DNA from: CAYNVS01 sp964400725
Lineage (GTDB): Bacteria > Myxococcota_A > SURF-8 > CAYNVS01
Assembly: GCA_964400725.1 (NCBI GenBank)
Contig: CAYNVS010000029.1
Span: 1 to 41,061 of the forward strand
Direction: 5' to 3'
DNA length: 41,061 nt
Every line of letters begins with the position of its first letter. Position 1 is the first letter of the stretch. The notes under the pieces are model-generated. The model was not told the DNA's origin. It did no database searches and worked only from the letters and a program-made list of their open reading frames with translations. The translations under genes were made by a program, and so were the position numbers. Below are positions 25,367-34,455 of the stretch, one piece after another.

Positions 25367-26743
25367 ATGTCGCGCTCTCAGCCGCTTAAAGGCAAAAACG
25401 TATGGATTGAGGGCTTTAAAATTACCGGACGCGCGTTCGCCCAATTTCTTATAAAAAACGGCGCCAGCGTATTCGCGCACGACGTAAAGAACGTTCCTGA
25501 AATCGCGGAAGGAGCCCAAACTTTCGCATGCGAGCCTCGCTTCAAGTTTGAATTCGGCTCGCCCACTTTAAGAATTCCCGACGGCTTCGACATGGTCGTA
25601 GCAAGCCCCGGCGTTAACCCAGACGCGGACTGGGTAAGAGACTGCCGAGACCGCGGAATAGAGGTTATAGGGGACGTAGAGCTTCTCTGCCGTTACAAAG
25701 ATTCGCGCTCCGTATTGATTGGAATAACCGGCTCGAACGGAAAATCGACTACCACAGCCGGACTAGGCCACGTTTTAAAAACCGCGGGAAAGGACGTTTT
25801 TGTCGGCGGAAACCTCGGAGAAGGAGCTCTGCTTGCGCTTCTGCGAGACAAGCCTTACGACTTCATCGTTCTTGAGTTGTCGAGCTTCCAAATCGACTAC
25901 ACTCCCAGCCTGCGCCTCAACGCCGCCGCGCTGCTCAACGTTACCCCCGACCACCTCGACCGTTATAAAACGTTTGAAAATTACGCGGCCAGCAAAGCGC
26001 GCGTTTTCTCTAATATGGGCGCGGACGACCTCGCGGTGGTAAACGGCGACTGCCCGCATTCCTTAAAAAGCGCGGCCGGACTTGCCTGCTCCGTCCGTTA
26101 TTTCAGCCAGAAAACCAAATTTCCGCGCGGAGCGTTCGGTTCGCCCGGTTTGATAGAGTATTCGGACGACGGCGTCGAGGAGCGTTACAACACTTCCCAA
26201 TGTCGTATCGTCGGTTACGCCAACCAGCAGAACCTTATGACCATGATAATAATAGCGAGGCGACTGGGACTTAGCAAAGAAGCCGTCGAGAAAGGCATCA
26301 GATCGTTTGCGGGACTGTCGCACAGGCTCGAATTCGTGGGCGAATCGCGCCGCGTAAAGTATTACAACGACTCCAAGGCCACCAACCCCGACTCTACCGT
26401 CGTGGCTCTAAACAGCTTCGAAGAGCCGATAATACTTCTCGCGGGCGGTTACGACAAAGGACTGCCGTTCGATTCAATCGCGCCTCACGCCGCTAAAAAG
26501 GTCAAACTGGCGGTTTTATTCGGGGCGACGTCTAAAAAAATCGCCGAAGCGCTCGAAGGCAGCTGTCCGGTCGTAATTGTCGAGGACATGGAAGCCGCTT
26601 TGGCAAAAGCGCGGGAAACCGCGGAGCCGGGCGACGTCGTGGCGCTTTCACCCGCCTGCGCAAGTTTCGATCAGTTTAAAAACTTCGAGAGCCGAGGGGA
26701 CGCATTCAGAGAAATGGTCAAAAAAATTATTGAACGGGAATGA
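25367..26743 (+). CDS. murD: MurD, UDP-MurNAc-L-Ala:D-Glu ligase
   Basis: Three close ATGs exist (25355, 25361, 25367). The last is best placed, six bases after GGAG, and gives 458 residues; the second overlaps the mraY stop as ATGA. MurD adds D-glutamate, the second stem residue. It has the N-terminal Rossmann UMP site, P-loop TGSNGKST (121-128), LELSSFQ, NVTPDHLDRY and DSKATNPDST, all in standard order, and a C-terminal ligase domain ending with LSPACASFDQFKNFESRG. Confidence 0.93.
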   Translation: MSRSQPLKGKNVWIEGFKITGRAFAQFLIKNGASVFAHDVKNVPEIAEGAQTFACEPRFKFEFGSPTLRIPDGFDMVVASPGVNPDADWVRDCRDRGIEVIGDVELLCRYKDSRSVLIGITGSNGKSTTTAGLGHVLKTAGKDVFVGGNLGEGALLALLRDKPYDFIVLELSSFQIDYTPSLRLNAAALLNVTPDHLDRYKTFENYAASKARVFSNMGADDLAVVNGDCPHSLKSAAGLACSVRYFSQKTKFPRGAFGSPGLIEYSDDGVEERYNTSQCRIVGYANQQNLMTMIIIARRLGLSKEAVEKGIRSFAGLSHRLEFVGESRRVKYYNDSKATNPDSTVVALNSFEEPIILLAGGYDKGLPFDSIAPHAAKKVKLAVLFGATSKKIAEALEGSCPVVIVEDMEAALAKARETAEPGDVVALSPACASFDQFKNFESRGDAFREMVKKIIERE

Positions 26744-26752
26744 AAAAACAAT

Positions 26753-27934
26753 ATGACTTCGTTGACGCTTAAAAAAGACGCCGAGCAGCCTCTCTCTCTG
26801 GGAGATCCTCTTCTTTTTATCGCCGTCGTCATTCTTGCGACGCTGGGAACGCTGTTCGTTTACAGTTCCAGCGCCTTTATCCACGGCGACCAGTTCTTTT
26901 TTCTCAAGCGTCAACTGCTTTACGTAGCGCTTTGTTTTGCCGCGATGTACGCGGGGTACGCGATAGACTACAACCGCTACAAAGAGTATTGTTTCTTTAT
27001 CTTTATCGGCGCTCTTTTCCTAGTCGTTTTAGTTTTGATTCCAGGAGTTACCAGCGCCAAGCTGGGCGCGAAAAGATGGATTCCAATTCCCGGCGTAGGC
27101 TTCACGTTTCAGCCGTCCGAATTCGCGAAAGTCGCCTTTATCATTTACGTCTCTTGGGCGCTGGCGCGAGTTAAAGACGCGTCAAAATTGGGCGTAGTCG
27201 GCATCTTCCAAACTCTTTGGCCGGCTATGCTGCTCATTTTAGTAATCGCCGTAGAGCCTGATTTGGGCTGCGCTCTCGTTCTTTTCGCCGCGGCGATAAC
27301 CCTGCTCGTCGTCGCAGGAACTCGGATACGCTACCTTTTTTACATCGGGGCGCCGCTTCTGGCGCTCGCCGTTTTTGCGATGAGCCGAATGGAAAAGTTC
27401 AACCACATTTGGAAAAGGCTCGAAATAGGCGCCGGCAACCTCAACAGCATGGTTAATAAAATCGATCCGGTCGGAGCCGGAGACGGGGCGTACCAAATTA
27501 AAGAGTCGATTATCAGTTTCGGGTCCGGAGGTCTTGACGGAATGGGGTTGGGCATGGGGCCGCATAAACTTTATTTCCTGCCGCAGGTTCACAGCGACTT
27601 CATCCTCGCAACCATCGGGCAGGAAACCGGTTTTTACGGTTTCTGTTTTGTGATGCTCGTTTATCTCGTTTTTTTATATAAAGGTTTTTCCGTGGCGTGG
27701 AAAAGCTCGGACAACTTCGCGTCCTATATGGCGTTCGGAATTTCCATGATTTTCGCGATGCAAATATTCGTAAACGCAGGAGTCGTAATGGGAATGCTTC
27801 CGCCCAAAGGAATAGTTCTGCCCTTTTTAAGCTACGGAGGAACCGCCATGATAAGCATGGGATTTATGGCGGGAATTCTTCTCCATCTTTCACGGCGCAT
27901 AGAACCGGAGCGAGCGAAAGGCTTAAAAAAATGA
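26753..27934 (+). CDS. ftsW: FtsW, septal peptidoglycan polymerase (SEDS)
   Basis: FtsW polymerises glycan strands from lipid II at the septum with FtsI. The 393-residue protein has about ten membrane helices and SEDS landmarks: KRWIPIPGVGFTFQPSEFAK (about 104-123), EPDLGCALV, the long periplasmic loop with YQIKESIISFGSGGLDGMGLG, and LPQVHSDFILATIGQETGF. The catalytic-loop Asp sits within the HSDFI segment. The stop overlaps murG as ATGA. Position between murD and murG separates it from RodA. Confidence 0.93.
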   Translation: MTSLTLKKDAEQPLSLGDPLLFIAVVILATLGTLFVYSSSAFIHGDQFFFLKRQLLYVALCFAAMYAGYAIDYNRYKEYCFFIFIGALFLVVLVLIPGVTSAKLGAKRWIPIPGVGFTFQPSEFAKVAFIIYVSWALARVKDASKLGVVGIFQTLWPAMLLILVIAVEPDLGCALVLFAAAITLLVVAGTRIRYLFYIGAPLLALAVFAMSRMEKFNHIWKRLEIGAGNLNSMVNKIDPVGAGDGAYQIKESIISFGSGGLDGMGLGMGPHKLYFLPQVHSDFILATIGQETGFYGFCFVMLVYLVFLYKGFSVAWKSSDNFASYMAFGISMIFAMQIFVNAGVVMGMLPPKGIVLPFLSYGGTAMISMGFMAGILLHLSRRIEPERAKGLKK

Positions 27935-29040
27935 AAGTCCTCTTTGCGACCAGCGGCACCGGAGGTCATCTTTTCCCGTTATTTTCAGTCGCGCAGGCGA
28001 TTAAAAAACTCCGTCCCGGCGCGGAATTTCTCTTCGCCGGCTCCGAAAAGGGAATCGAAGCCGATAAAGTTGAAAAAGCGGGTTACGCTTTTTACGGACT
28101 TCCTCCCGTAAAGCTGGCCGGCGGCGGAAAACTCGGCAAAGTAAAAGCCGCGGCGGCTCTTCCATTCGCCGCTCTAGATTCCATTTACGCGGTTTTATCG
28201 TTCGGCCCTGACATAGTAGTAAGCTCCGGCGGTTACGCTGCGGGAACGGTCTGCGTCGCCGCTTCCCTCAACCGCATACCAGTCGCTCTAATCGAGCCCA
28301 ACGCGGTCGCCGGAAGAGCGAACCGATACATGGCGCCGTTTGCAAGCAAAATATTCCTGTCTCTGCCTCTTAAAAATAATGTCTTCGATTCGAAAATATG
28401 CGCCGTAGTCGGCAATCCGCTGCGCCGCGAGCTGATTAAGGCGTCGTTGGAAGCGCCGCCGCTCAAAGAGGCTTGTCTGCTTATTATCGGAGGCTCGCAA
28501 GGCTCCAAAGCGTTGAACGAGGCGGCGGTAAGCGCACTGCCGGCGATTTTGGCCGCAAAACCGAATCTTAAAATAATTCACCAAACCGGAGCGTCCGACT
28601 TTAACGCGGTCTCCGCCGCTTACGCCGCCGCAAAAGTTGAAAACGCGGTCGTACGGCCGTTTTTTGAAAATATGCCGGAAATATACAAGCAAGCGAGCCT
28701 TGCGGTTACGCGCTGCGGAGCGGGCGTTTTGGCCGAACTCGCGCTTTTCGGAATTCCATCCATTATGGTTCCGCTGCCCGGCCTCGCCGACGACCATCAG
28801 ACGGCCAACGCAAAGGCTTACGAGGCGCTCGGATGCGGAGTATTGCTTCCGCAAAAAGAGTTGAACGCAGAGTCGCTTTCAAGCGCGGCGTTAAAAATTT
28901 TCTTCGACGAGGCGGGACAAGCCGCAATGTCCGCCGCCGCAATGAAGGCCGCCAAGCCCCAAGCCGCCGAAGAGGCCGCAAAAATAATCGTCGAAACGGC
29001 CTGTCTGCCGGATTCGCCGTTCGCGCAAATAAAAAATTGA
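27931..29040 (+). CDS. murG: MurG, lipid II-forming GlcNAc transferase
   Basis: MurG adds GlcNAc to lipid I on the inner face of the membrane. The start at 27931 (ATGA overlap with ftsW) gives 369 residues and puts the Gly-rich loop GTGGH at 9-13, as the family requires; longer starts lie inside ftsW. GGSQGSKALNEA and the C-terminal donor-site signature RCGAGVLAELALFGIPSIMVP with DDHQTANA are intact. Confidence 0.94.
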   Translation: MKVLFATSGTGGHLFPLFSVAQAIKKLRPGAEFLFAGSEKGIEADKVEKAGYAFYGLPPVKLAGGGKLGKVKAAAALPFAALDSIYAVLSFGPDIVVSSGGYAAGTVCVAASLNRIPVALIEPNAVAGRANRYMAPFASKIFLSLPLKNNVFDSKICAVVGNPLRRELIKASLEAPPLKEACLLIIGGSQGSKALNEAAVSALPAILAAKPNLKIIHQTGASDFNAVSAAYAAAKVENAVVRPFFENMPEIYKQASLAVTRCGAGVLAELALFGIPSIMVPLPGLADDHQTANAKAYEALGCGVLLPQKELNAESLSSAALKIFFDEAGQAAMSAAAMKAAKPQAAEEAAKIIVETACLPDSPFAQIKN

Positions 29041-29056
29041 CGGAGAGTTTTTGCAA

Positions 29057-30433
29057 ATGACGAACATTTTAAAGGAAAGAATCAAGCGCGTTCACTTCAT
29101 CGCCATCGGCGGCATCGGAATGAGCGGAATAGCGGAAATGCTTCTTACGCTCGGCTTTCAGGTGAGCGGAAGCGACGTTAAGGAAAGCGACGCAACACGC
29201 AGGCTGCGCTCTCTCGGCGCGACAATCTATATCGGGCATAAGGCGGAGCAGGCTCTCGGCGCCGACGTAGTCGTTTATTCGTCGGCCATAAAAATGGGAA
29301 ACCCCGAAATAATGCAGGCTCAAGCCCTTAAAATACCGCTTATTCCGCGAGCCGAAATGTTGAGCGAACTGATGAGAATGAAAGTCGGAATCGCGGTGGC
29401 CGGAAGCCACGGCAAAACCACCGTAACCAGCATGGAAGCCTGCATACTAGCCGAAGCGGGGCTCGACCCCACGTTCGCCGTAGGCGGTAAAATTACCAGC
29501 ATGGCGACGCACGTGAGACTTGGCGAAGGAGAATATTTCGTGGTCGAAGCGGACGAGTCGGACGGCTCTTTTCTCAAATTCTCGCCCGTAATTTCGCTGG
29601 TTACAAACATAGACGCCGAACACCTCGACTATTATCACGACGTAGAAAACGTCAAGGGAGCCTTTCTGGCGTTCATAAATAAGGTGCCCTTTTACGGAAC
29701 GAGCGTGTTATGCGTCGACGATCCAAATGTCCGCTCCTGTTTGTCAAAGGTGGTTCGTCCATTCGTAACCTACGGACTTTCTCACGAGGCCGGCTACAAC
29801 GCAAGCAACGTAAGAACCGAAGGAATGAAAACCCGCTTCATCGTAAGCGAAAACGGCCAGCCGATGCAGGAAATAACTTTAAATATGCCCGGCGCCCACA
29901 ACGTTCAAAACGCCGTCGGCGCGATAGCTCTCGCGAGACAGCTTAACGTCGATTATTCGGTTATCGGCTCGGCTTTGGCGTCTTTCAAAGGCATTCACCG
30001 CCGCTTTGAACTGCGCGGAGAAAAATCCGGAGTTATGGTTTTTGACGACTACGCTCATCATCCTTCGGAAATTCGAGCCGCGCTCGCTACTGCGAAATCG
30101 GCTCTGGAAGGCAGACGCGTTATTGTAGTTTTTCAGCCGCACAGATACAGCCGCGTGCGAGACAGTTTCAACGACTTCGCGGAATCCTTTCAAGACGCGG
30201 ACGCGCTCATCTGCGCCGAAATTTACGCGGCAAGCGAACAGCCGATTCCGGGAATAAGCGGAAGAGCGCTTTTTGAAAAAATCGCCGAAAAACGCTCGAA
30301 CTGTTTTTTCTTTGAAGACAGAAAACAAATCGTGGATTTTTTAGCGTCCGAATGCAAAAGCGGCGACGCGGTCATTACGGTAGGAGCGGGCGACGTAAAC
30401 CAAACTTGCAAGGAGCTTTTAGAGCGTTTGTAA
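29057..30433 (+). CDS. murC: MurC, UDP-MurNAc:L-Ala ligase
   Basis: MurC adds the first stem residue to UDP-MurNAc. The ATG at 29057 follows GGAGAG. The 458-residue ligase has the N-terminal IGGIGMSGIAEML loop (17-29), P-loop GSHGKTT (116-122), EADESDGSF, NIDAEHLDYY and FDDYAHHPSEIRA, the family diagnostic. The usual partner murB, and ddl, do not follow; instead a 94-bp AT-rich gap leads to ftsQ. Confidence 0.94.
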   Translation: MTNILKERIKRVHFIAIGGIGMSGIAEMLLTLGFQVSGSDVKESDATRRLRSLGATIYIGHKAEQALGADVVVYSSAIKMGNPEIMQAQALKIPLIPRAEMLSELMRMKVGIAVAGSHGKTTVTSMEACILAEAGLDPTFAVGGKITSMATHVRLGEGEYFVVEADESDGSFLKFSPVISLVTNIDAEHLDYYHDVENVKGAFLAFINKVPFYGTSVLCVDDPNVRSCLSKVVRPFVTYGLSHEAGYNASNVRTEGMKTRFIVSENGQPMQEITLNMPGAHNVQNAVGAIALARQLNVDYSVIGSALASFKGIHRRFELRGEKSGVMVFDDYAHHPSEIRAALATAKSALEGRRVIVVFQPHRYSRVRDSFNDFAESFQDADALICAEIYAASEQPIPGISGRALFEKIAEKRSNCFFFEDRKQIVDFLASECKSGDAVITVGAGDVNQTCKELLERL

Positions 30434-30527
30434 AAAGCGTTCTTTTTAGATAAAAAATACGAGTTTTTACTTGATTTTGTAAATAAATTATGATGGTATT
30501 GTTTATCAATATTGTTAAGATAAATAT

Positions 30528-31457
30528 ATGGTGATGAATAAGAAATATTCAAAGATTATCCCGCCGCCGCCCAAAAAGGCGGTCAAAGTTAGGACGGGCA
30601 AAAGCGCAAACGGCAGGGCTTTGCGCAAAACAATCCTCAAATACGCCGCCGCTCTGGCTCTTTTTTATTTTGCCGCCCTGGCCGCGTCGCTAGGATGGCT
30701 GCAAATCAACCGCAATATTGAGGAAAAACAGTTCTTCAAATTGAACGAGGTTAAAATAGAAGGCGCATTCCAAACGACTTCCGACGAAATACTGGAAGCG
30801 GCCGCCTTGAAGGGCTACGAAAACGCCCGCATAAACCTCCTTCGGCTCGATTTATTTAAAATAGAGCGCGACTTGGAGAAACTCCCCTGGGTTGAAGACG
30901 CAATAGCCAAACGCGATTTTTCGCACGCTCTTTTAATTGAAATAAAAGAACGGACGGCGACGGCGCGCGCCGATTTCGGCAAGCACGGAATATGGCTTAT
31001 CGGCTCTTCCGGCAAAGCCTTTAAGAAGGACGACGCAAACGAGTTCGGCCATCTTCCTTTGATCGAAGGGCTTTCTGAAAACGAGCTTGCGCCCGCCTAC
31101 GTAAACGAAAGCCGGACGGTCGCAAAGGCGATAAAAATTCTTGCCGAGTTTTCAGATCTGAACGCCGCGTCCATTGCAATAACCGGAATAGAGCATTACA
31201 GCGGCTTTTTTACCGCGCGTTTCCGGCGCGCCGACGGCGGAGAATTATTAGCCTCGCTGGGCGGCGACGAATTTGGAGTTAAAATTTCCCGCATGATGAA
31301 GCTTTTGTCGCTTGCAAACAAGGAAAACAAAAAAGTCGCCCGCATGTTTCTCGACAACCGCATTACGCCTAACCGAGTCGCGGTCAAATTTGAAAACGCC
31401 GCCGCTCAAAATAGTCTCACCGATATTAAAAAGGAGCGTAAAAATGCCCAGCAATAG
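30528..31457 (+). CDS. ftsQ: FtsQ (DivIB) division protein
   Basis: This 309-residue bitopic protein has a basic, Pro-rich cytoplasmic N-terminus, one transmembrane helix (about 39-57) and a periplasmic POTRA domain (about 71-145, FKLNEVKIEGAFQTTSDEILEAA then LPWVEDAIAKRDF) followed by the FtsQ beta domain. It bridges FtsL/FtsB to the divisome. The start is either ATG 30528 or 30534; no strong Shine-Dalgarno helps. The AT-rich 94 bp upstream could hold its own promoter, but I find no convincing pair of boxes. The end overlaps ftsA by 14 bp. Confidence 0.87.
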   Translation: MVMNKKYSKIIPPPPKKAVKVRTGKSANGRALRKTILKYAAALALFYFAALAASLGWLQINRNIEEKQFFKLNEVKIEGAFQTTSDEILEAAALKGYENARINLLRLDLFKIERDLEKLPWVEDAIAKRDFSHALLIEIKERTATARADFGKHGIWLIGSSGKAFKKDDANEFGHLPLIEGLSENELAPAYVNESRTVAKAIKILAEFSDLNAASIAITGIEHYSGFFTARFRRADGGELLASLGGDEFGVKISRMMKLLSLANKENKKVARMFLDNRITPNRVAVKFENAAAQNSLTDIKKERKNAQQ

Positions 31458-32667
31458 CGCAATCGCCGGAATCGACATCGGATCGAGCAAAGTTGTTGCG
31501 GTAATCGGAGAGGCTCTCTCCGACGGACGCGTCGAAGTTATAAGCGTTGGAACGGCCGAAAGTCCCGGAGTTCAAAACGGCGAAGTTACCGATATTTACG
31601 CCACCGTAGAGGCGATTACCAAAGCGGCTAACGAAGCGAGCAACGTGGCCGGCGTTCCAATCACCGACGCCATTATTTCGGTTTCCGGCTCGCATCTTCG
31701 CAGCTTAAACAGTCAAGGAGCCGTGGCTATTCGCGGAGGCAGCGTTACGTCGGAGCATATCGCGCAAGCGATGGACTTGGCCGAGGCGATAGTAATGCCC
31801 TTCGAGCGCGAGTCGATTCATTCCATCGTCCGAGACTTCATCATCGACAACAAGAGCGGCATCCAAAAGCCGCTGGCGATGAGCGGCATCAAACTGGAAG
31901 CTCAAGTCTTTATCATCACCGCGCTTAAAAGCGTAATGGAAAATTTGAACAAGTGCTGCGAGGCCTGCAATATAGGAGTTATGAAGGGTCTTCCCGCCGC
32001 AATAGCAAGCGGCGACGCGGTTTTAAGCGACGCAGAAAAAAAGCTGGGCGTAGCCTTGGTGGACATCGGCGCGCAGACCACCGATCTGATAATTTACTAC
32101 AACAACGTGGCCGTTTACAGCAGCGTGCTTGAGCTGGGCGGCGACCTCATAACCACGGACATAGCAAAAGGAATGCCGACTCCGCCGTCCGAAGCGGAAA
32201 AACTTAAAATTAAATGGGGCAGCGCCATTGCCGAAGGAGTGGATTCATCCCTCACTATAGACGTTCCATTTGTGGGCGGAGAAGGAAGCAGGCCGGTCGG
32301 ACACAAGCTATTCTGCTCTATAATCGAGGCGAGAGCCGAAGAGATACTTCGCGAAATAGACAAAGAAATCGCCAACAGCCAATTCTCGCAATATTTGCAT
32401 ACCGGCATAGTCTTTACTGGCGGAGCCACGCTGCTGGACGGTTTCCTTGATTTGGCGAGCTCTACTCTTGGTCGGAACGTGCGCATGGGCATTCCAACCG
32501 ATATTTCAACCGGTTCGCCGGAACTGCTGAAAGACCCCAGATACGCGACCGCGATAGGGCTTATCAAATGGGGTTACTCGAACATGGAAAAAATCAAACT
32601 CCCTTCCCCTGAAAAAAGTTTTTTCAAAAAACTGATGGAGAAACTGCTGGGAAAGGCCGAAGCGTAA
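31444..32667 (+). CDS. ftsA: FtsA, actin-like Z-ring membrane tether
   Basis: The ATG at 31444, with AAGGAG upstream, gives 407 residues and places the phosphate-1 motif AGIDIGSSKV at about residues 7-16. Further landmarks are VDIGAQTTDLIIYYNN (phosphate 2), LGGDLITTDIA and the adenosine motif FTGGATLLDG. The C-terminal amphipathic helix FFKKLMEKLLGK is the membrane-targeting sequence. FtsA binds the FtsZ C-terminal peptide and recruits later division proteins, so its partner here is the atypical FtsZ tail encoded next. Confidence 0.93.
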   Translation: MPSNSAIAGIDIGSSKVVAVIGEALSDGRVEVISVGTAESPGVQNGEVTDIYATVEAITKAANEASNVAGVPITDAIISVSGSHLRSLNSQGAVAIRGGSVTSEHIAQAMDLAEAIVMPFERESIHSIVRDFIIDNKSGIQKPLAMSGIKLEAQVFIITALKSVMENLNKCCEACNIGVMKGLPAAIASGDAVLSDAEKKLGVALVDIGAQTTDLIIYYNNVAVYSSVLELGGDLITTDIAKGMPTPPSEAEKLKIKWGSAIAEGVDSSLTIDVPFVGGEGSRPVGHKLFCSIIEARAEEILREIDKEIANSQFSQYLHTGIVFTGGATLLDGFLDLASSTLGRNVRMGIPTDISTGSPELLKDPRYATAIGLIKWGYSNMEKIKLPSPEKSFFKKLMEKLLGKAEA

Positions 32668-32731
32668 AAAGAAGTTACAATGAGCTTTAACCATATAAAT
32701 TTCGTGGATTTACAAAACGGCGGAGGTAAAG

Positions 32732-34120
32732 ATGACTGATAAATCGAAGGAAAAAGAAGTTGGATTCGAGTTTGATTTTGACGATAAGCATTATCGCGAA
32801 GCGAAAATAGCGGTCGTCGGCATCGGCGGAGCGGGCGGAAACGCGGTCAACACCCTTTTTGCGCACCAATTGCCGCGGGTTACTTACATAATAGCCAACA
32901 CCGACGTTCAGGTTCTCTCTCTTTCGCCGGTTCCACTAAAAATCCAACTGGGCGAAACTGAACTGCGCGGTCAGGGCACCGGAGGCAACTTTGAGCTAGG
33001 CCGCAAAGCCGCCAAAGCGAGCGCCGACATGATTTCCGAAATACTGAACGGCTACGACATCGTATTTCTTTGCGCCGGCCTCGGCGGAGGCACCGGAACG
33101 GGAGCTATTCCTGTATTCGCCGAAATAGCTCACGAGCTTGGCTGTCTGACCATAGCGGTGGTAACCAGACCGTTCTCATTCGACGGAATAGACAGAATAA
33201 ATCTCTCAAACCGCGCTCTTAAAGACCTGTCGGAATTCGCCAACAGCATAATGACGATAAACAACGACAAGCTGATGGAGCTCGCCGGAGACCTGGAAGC
33301 TCTTGACGGCATCCGCAAGGCCGACGAAGTTCTTGTAAACGCGGTGAACGGCATCGTCGAGCTGATAAAAGTCGCCTTCTACAAGAACACCGACCTTAAC
33401 GACCTTAAGAGCACGCTGAAAGGCGAAAAATGCACCTACGCGCTTATGGGAAGCGCCAGCGCCCAAGGCCCCGACCGCGCGATCGAGGCGGCTCAGCGAG
33501 CGATCGAATGCCCGCTGTTGACAGACATCTCAATCTGCGGAGCCAAGTCTCTTCTCATTAACGTTATCGGCGGCAAGTCGATGAAGTTCAACGAGGTAGG
33601 CATGGCGATAAACACGGTTAAGGAACTTTCCGCGCCCGAAGCAAAAATTATCTGGGGATTCGGCGTGGACGAATCTTTAGGCGACGCAATTAAAGTTTCC
33701 ATAGTCGCCGGAGGCTTTGAAAGACCCTTCGACGAGTCTGATAGAGTTAAAACGCGCTCCAAAACGGCTATGCTCGTTTCGCAAATGTCCGCCTCAGACA
33801 CCGTTCCTGTCTCGCCGACTTACCAAGGAACGGCCTCGCCTAACGCCACGCGCGAAATACCCACTTACATACGCAAACAGCAGGAAACGCTTGAGACGGT
33901 AAGCGTCCCCAGCTACGCTCCTTCGCGCCAGACGACGTCGACTAAGCTGGAAACCTACGACGCGCGCCGCGGCTCCTCTTTCGAGACTCCGGCTTACAGC
34001 CCGAACCCGCGTTATTCTCAGCCGATTAATTCGCTTAAAAACCGCATGACCGAAGTCGCCTTCTCCGACCGCAACGACCTGCGCGCGATAAAGTCGTTTA
34101 AAGACAGACTTGAAGACTAA
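32732..34120 (+). CDS. ftsZ: FtsZ, tubulin-like division GTPase with extended tail
   Basis: The start has GGAGG upstream. The 462-residue protein has GIGGAGGNAV (30-39), the GTP signature GGGTGTG (118-124), and an NxDxxD T7 loop written NTDLNDL with both catalytic aspartates. The C-terminal part after about residue 335 is a disordered Ser/Thr/Pro-rich linker. REIPTYIRKQ, starting at residue 374 (33851-33880), is a clear match to the conserved C-terminal peptide that binds FtsA, but 79 further residues follow it, ending in IKSFKDRLED. In most FtsZ proteins that peptide is at the very end. The gene is last in the cluster, ahead of a strong terminator. Confidence 0.93.
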   Translation: MTDKSKEKEVGFEFDFDDKHYREAKIAVVGIGGAGGNAVNTLFAHQLPRVTYIIANTDVQVLSLSPVPLKIQLGETELRGQGTGGNFELGRKAAKASADMISEILNGYDIVFLCAGLGGGTGTGAIPVFAEIAHELGCLTIAVVTRPFSFDGIDRINLSNRALKDLSEFANSIMTINNDKLMELAGDLEALDGIRKADEVLVNAVNGIVELIKVAFYKNTDLNDLKSTLKGEKCTYALMGSASAQGPDRAIEAAQRAIECPLLTDISICGAKSLLINVIGGKSMKFNEVGMAINTVKELSAPEAKIIWGFGVDESLGDAIKVSIVAGGFERPFDESDRVKTRSKTAMLVSQMSASDTVPVSPTYQGTASPNATREIPTYIRKQQETLETVSVPSYAPSRQTTSTKLETYDARRGSSFETPAYSPNPRYSQPINSLKNRMTEVAFSDRNDLRAIKSFKDRLED

Positions 34121-34147
34121 ACTAAACGTTGGACATTATTAAAACTT

Positions 34148-34176
34148 AAAAGCGAGCCTTCCCGGCTCGCTTTTTT
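34148..34176 (+). terminator. Intrinsic terminator of the dcw cluster
   Basis: A perfect 11-bp stem, AAAAGCGAGCC (34148-34158) with GGCTCGCTTTT (34164-34174), has a 5-base loop and is followed by a T-run. It lies 27 bp after the ftsZ stop. The flanking A and T runs let it work on both strands. Confidence 0.92.
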
Positions 34177-34303
34177 AATTTTTTGCTCTCTGCTCGCATT
34201 CAAAATATTTTTCTTCGTCATTCAGAATCGTCCATCCTTTGTACGCCTTCTAGCGTGGTAAGCCGAGAGAAGACCGGCGAGAGGCGAGAAGAGGGAGGTT
34301 TTT

Positions 34304-34420
34304 ATTTCTGAGAAAATTTTTTTGAGAACCTCAACGCTGCGCGAATTAAAAGAATATCCGAATAACCGCTTCCGTCTTAAAATTCTTGAAATATTGAAAA
34401 ATTACGGTTATACATTTTAA
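34304..34420 (+). CDS. Possible 38-residue ORF with ATT start
   Basis: In the gap after the ftsZ terminator, GGGAGG (34293-34298) is followed five bases later by ATT and an open frame to TAA at 34418, encoding a basic amphipathic peptide (ISEKIFLRTSTL, then KEYPNNRFRLKILEILKNYG). The composition looks coding-like. ATT starts are rare (infC is the known case), so it could instead be the remnant of a larger gene. The -35 of the next gene's promoter lies inside it. Confidence 0.25.
   Translation: MSEKIFLRTSTLRELKEYPNNRFRLKILEILKNYGYTF
34386..34414 (+). promoter_or_regulatory. Sigma-70-like promoter of the hydrolase lipoprotein gene
   Basis: TTGAAA (34386-34391) and TATACA (34409-34414) are 17 bp apart, 42 bp upstream of the ATG at 34456. 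It follows the dcw terminator, so the downstream genes have their own transcript. Confidence 0.55.
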
Positions 34421-34455
34421 GACTTGTCAACGAAACCGAACCGCGAGGTTTACAA

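Noticed and set aside
27697..27930. Longer start for murG
   Set aside because: It lies inside ftsW, and the family begins at the GTGGH loop just after the ATG at 27931.
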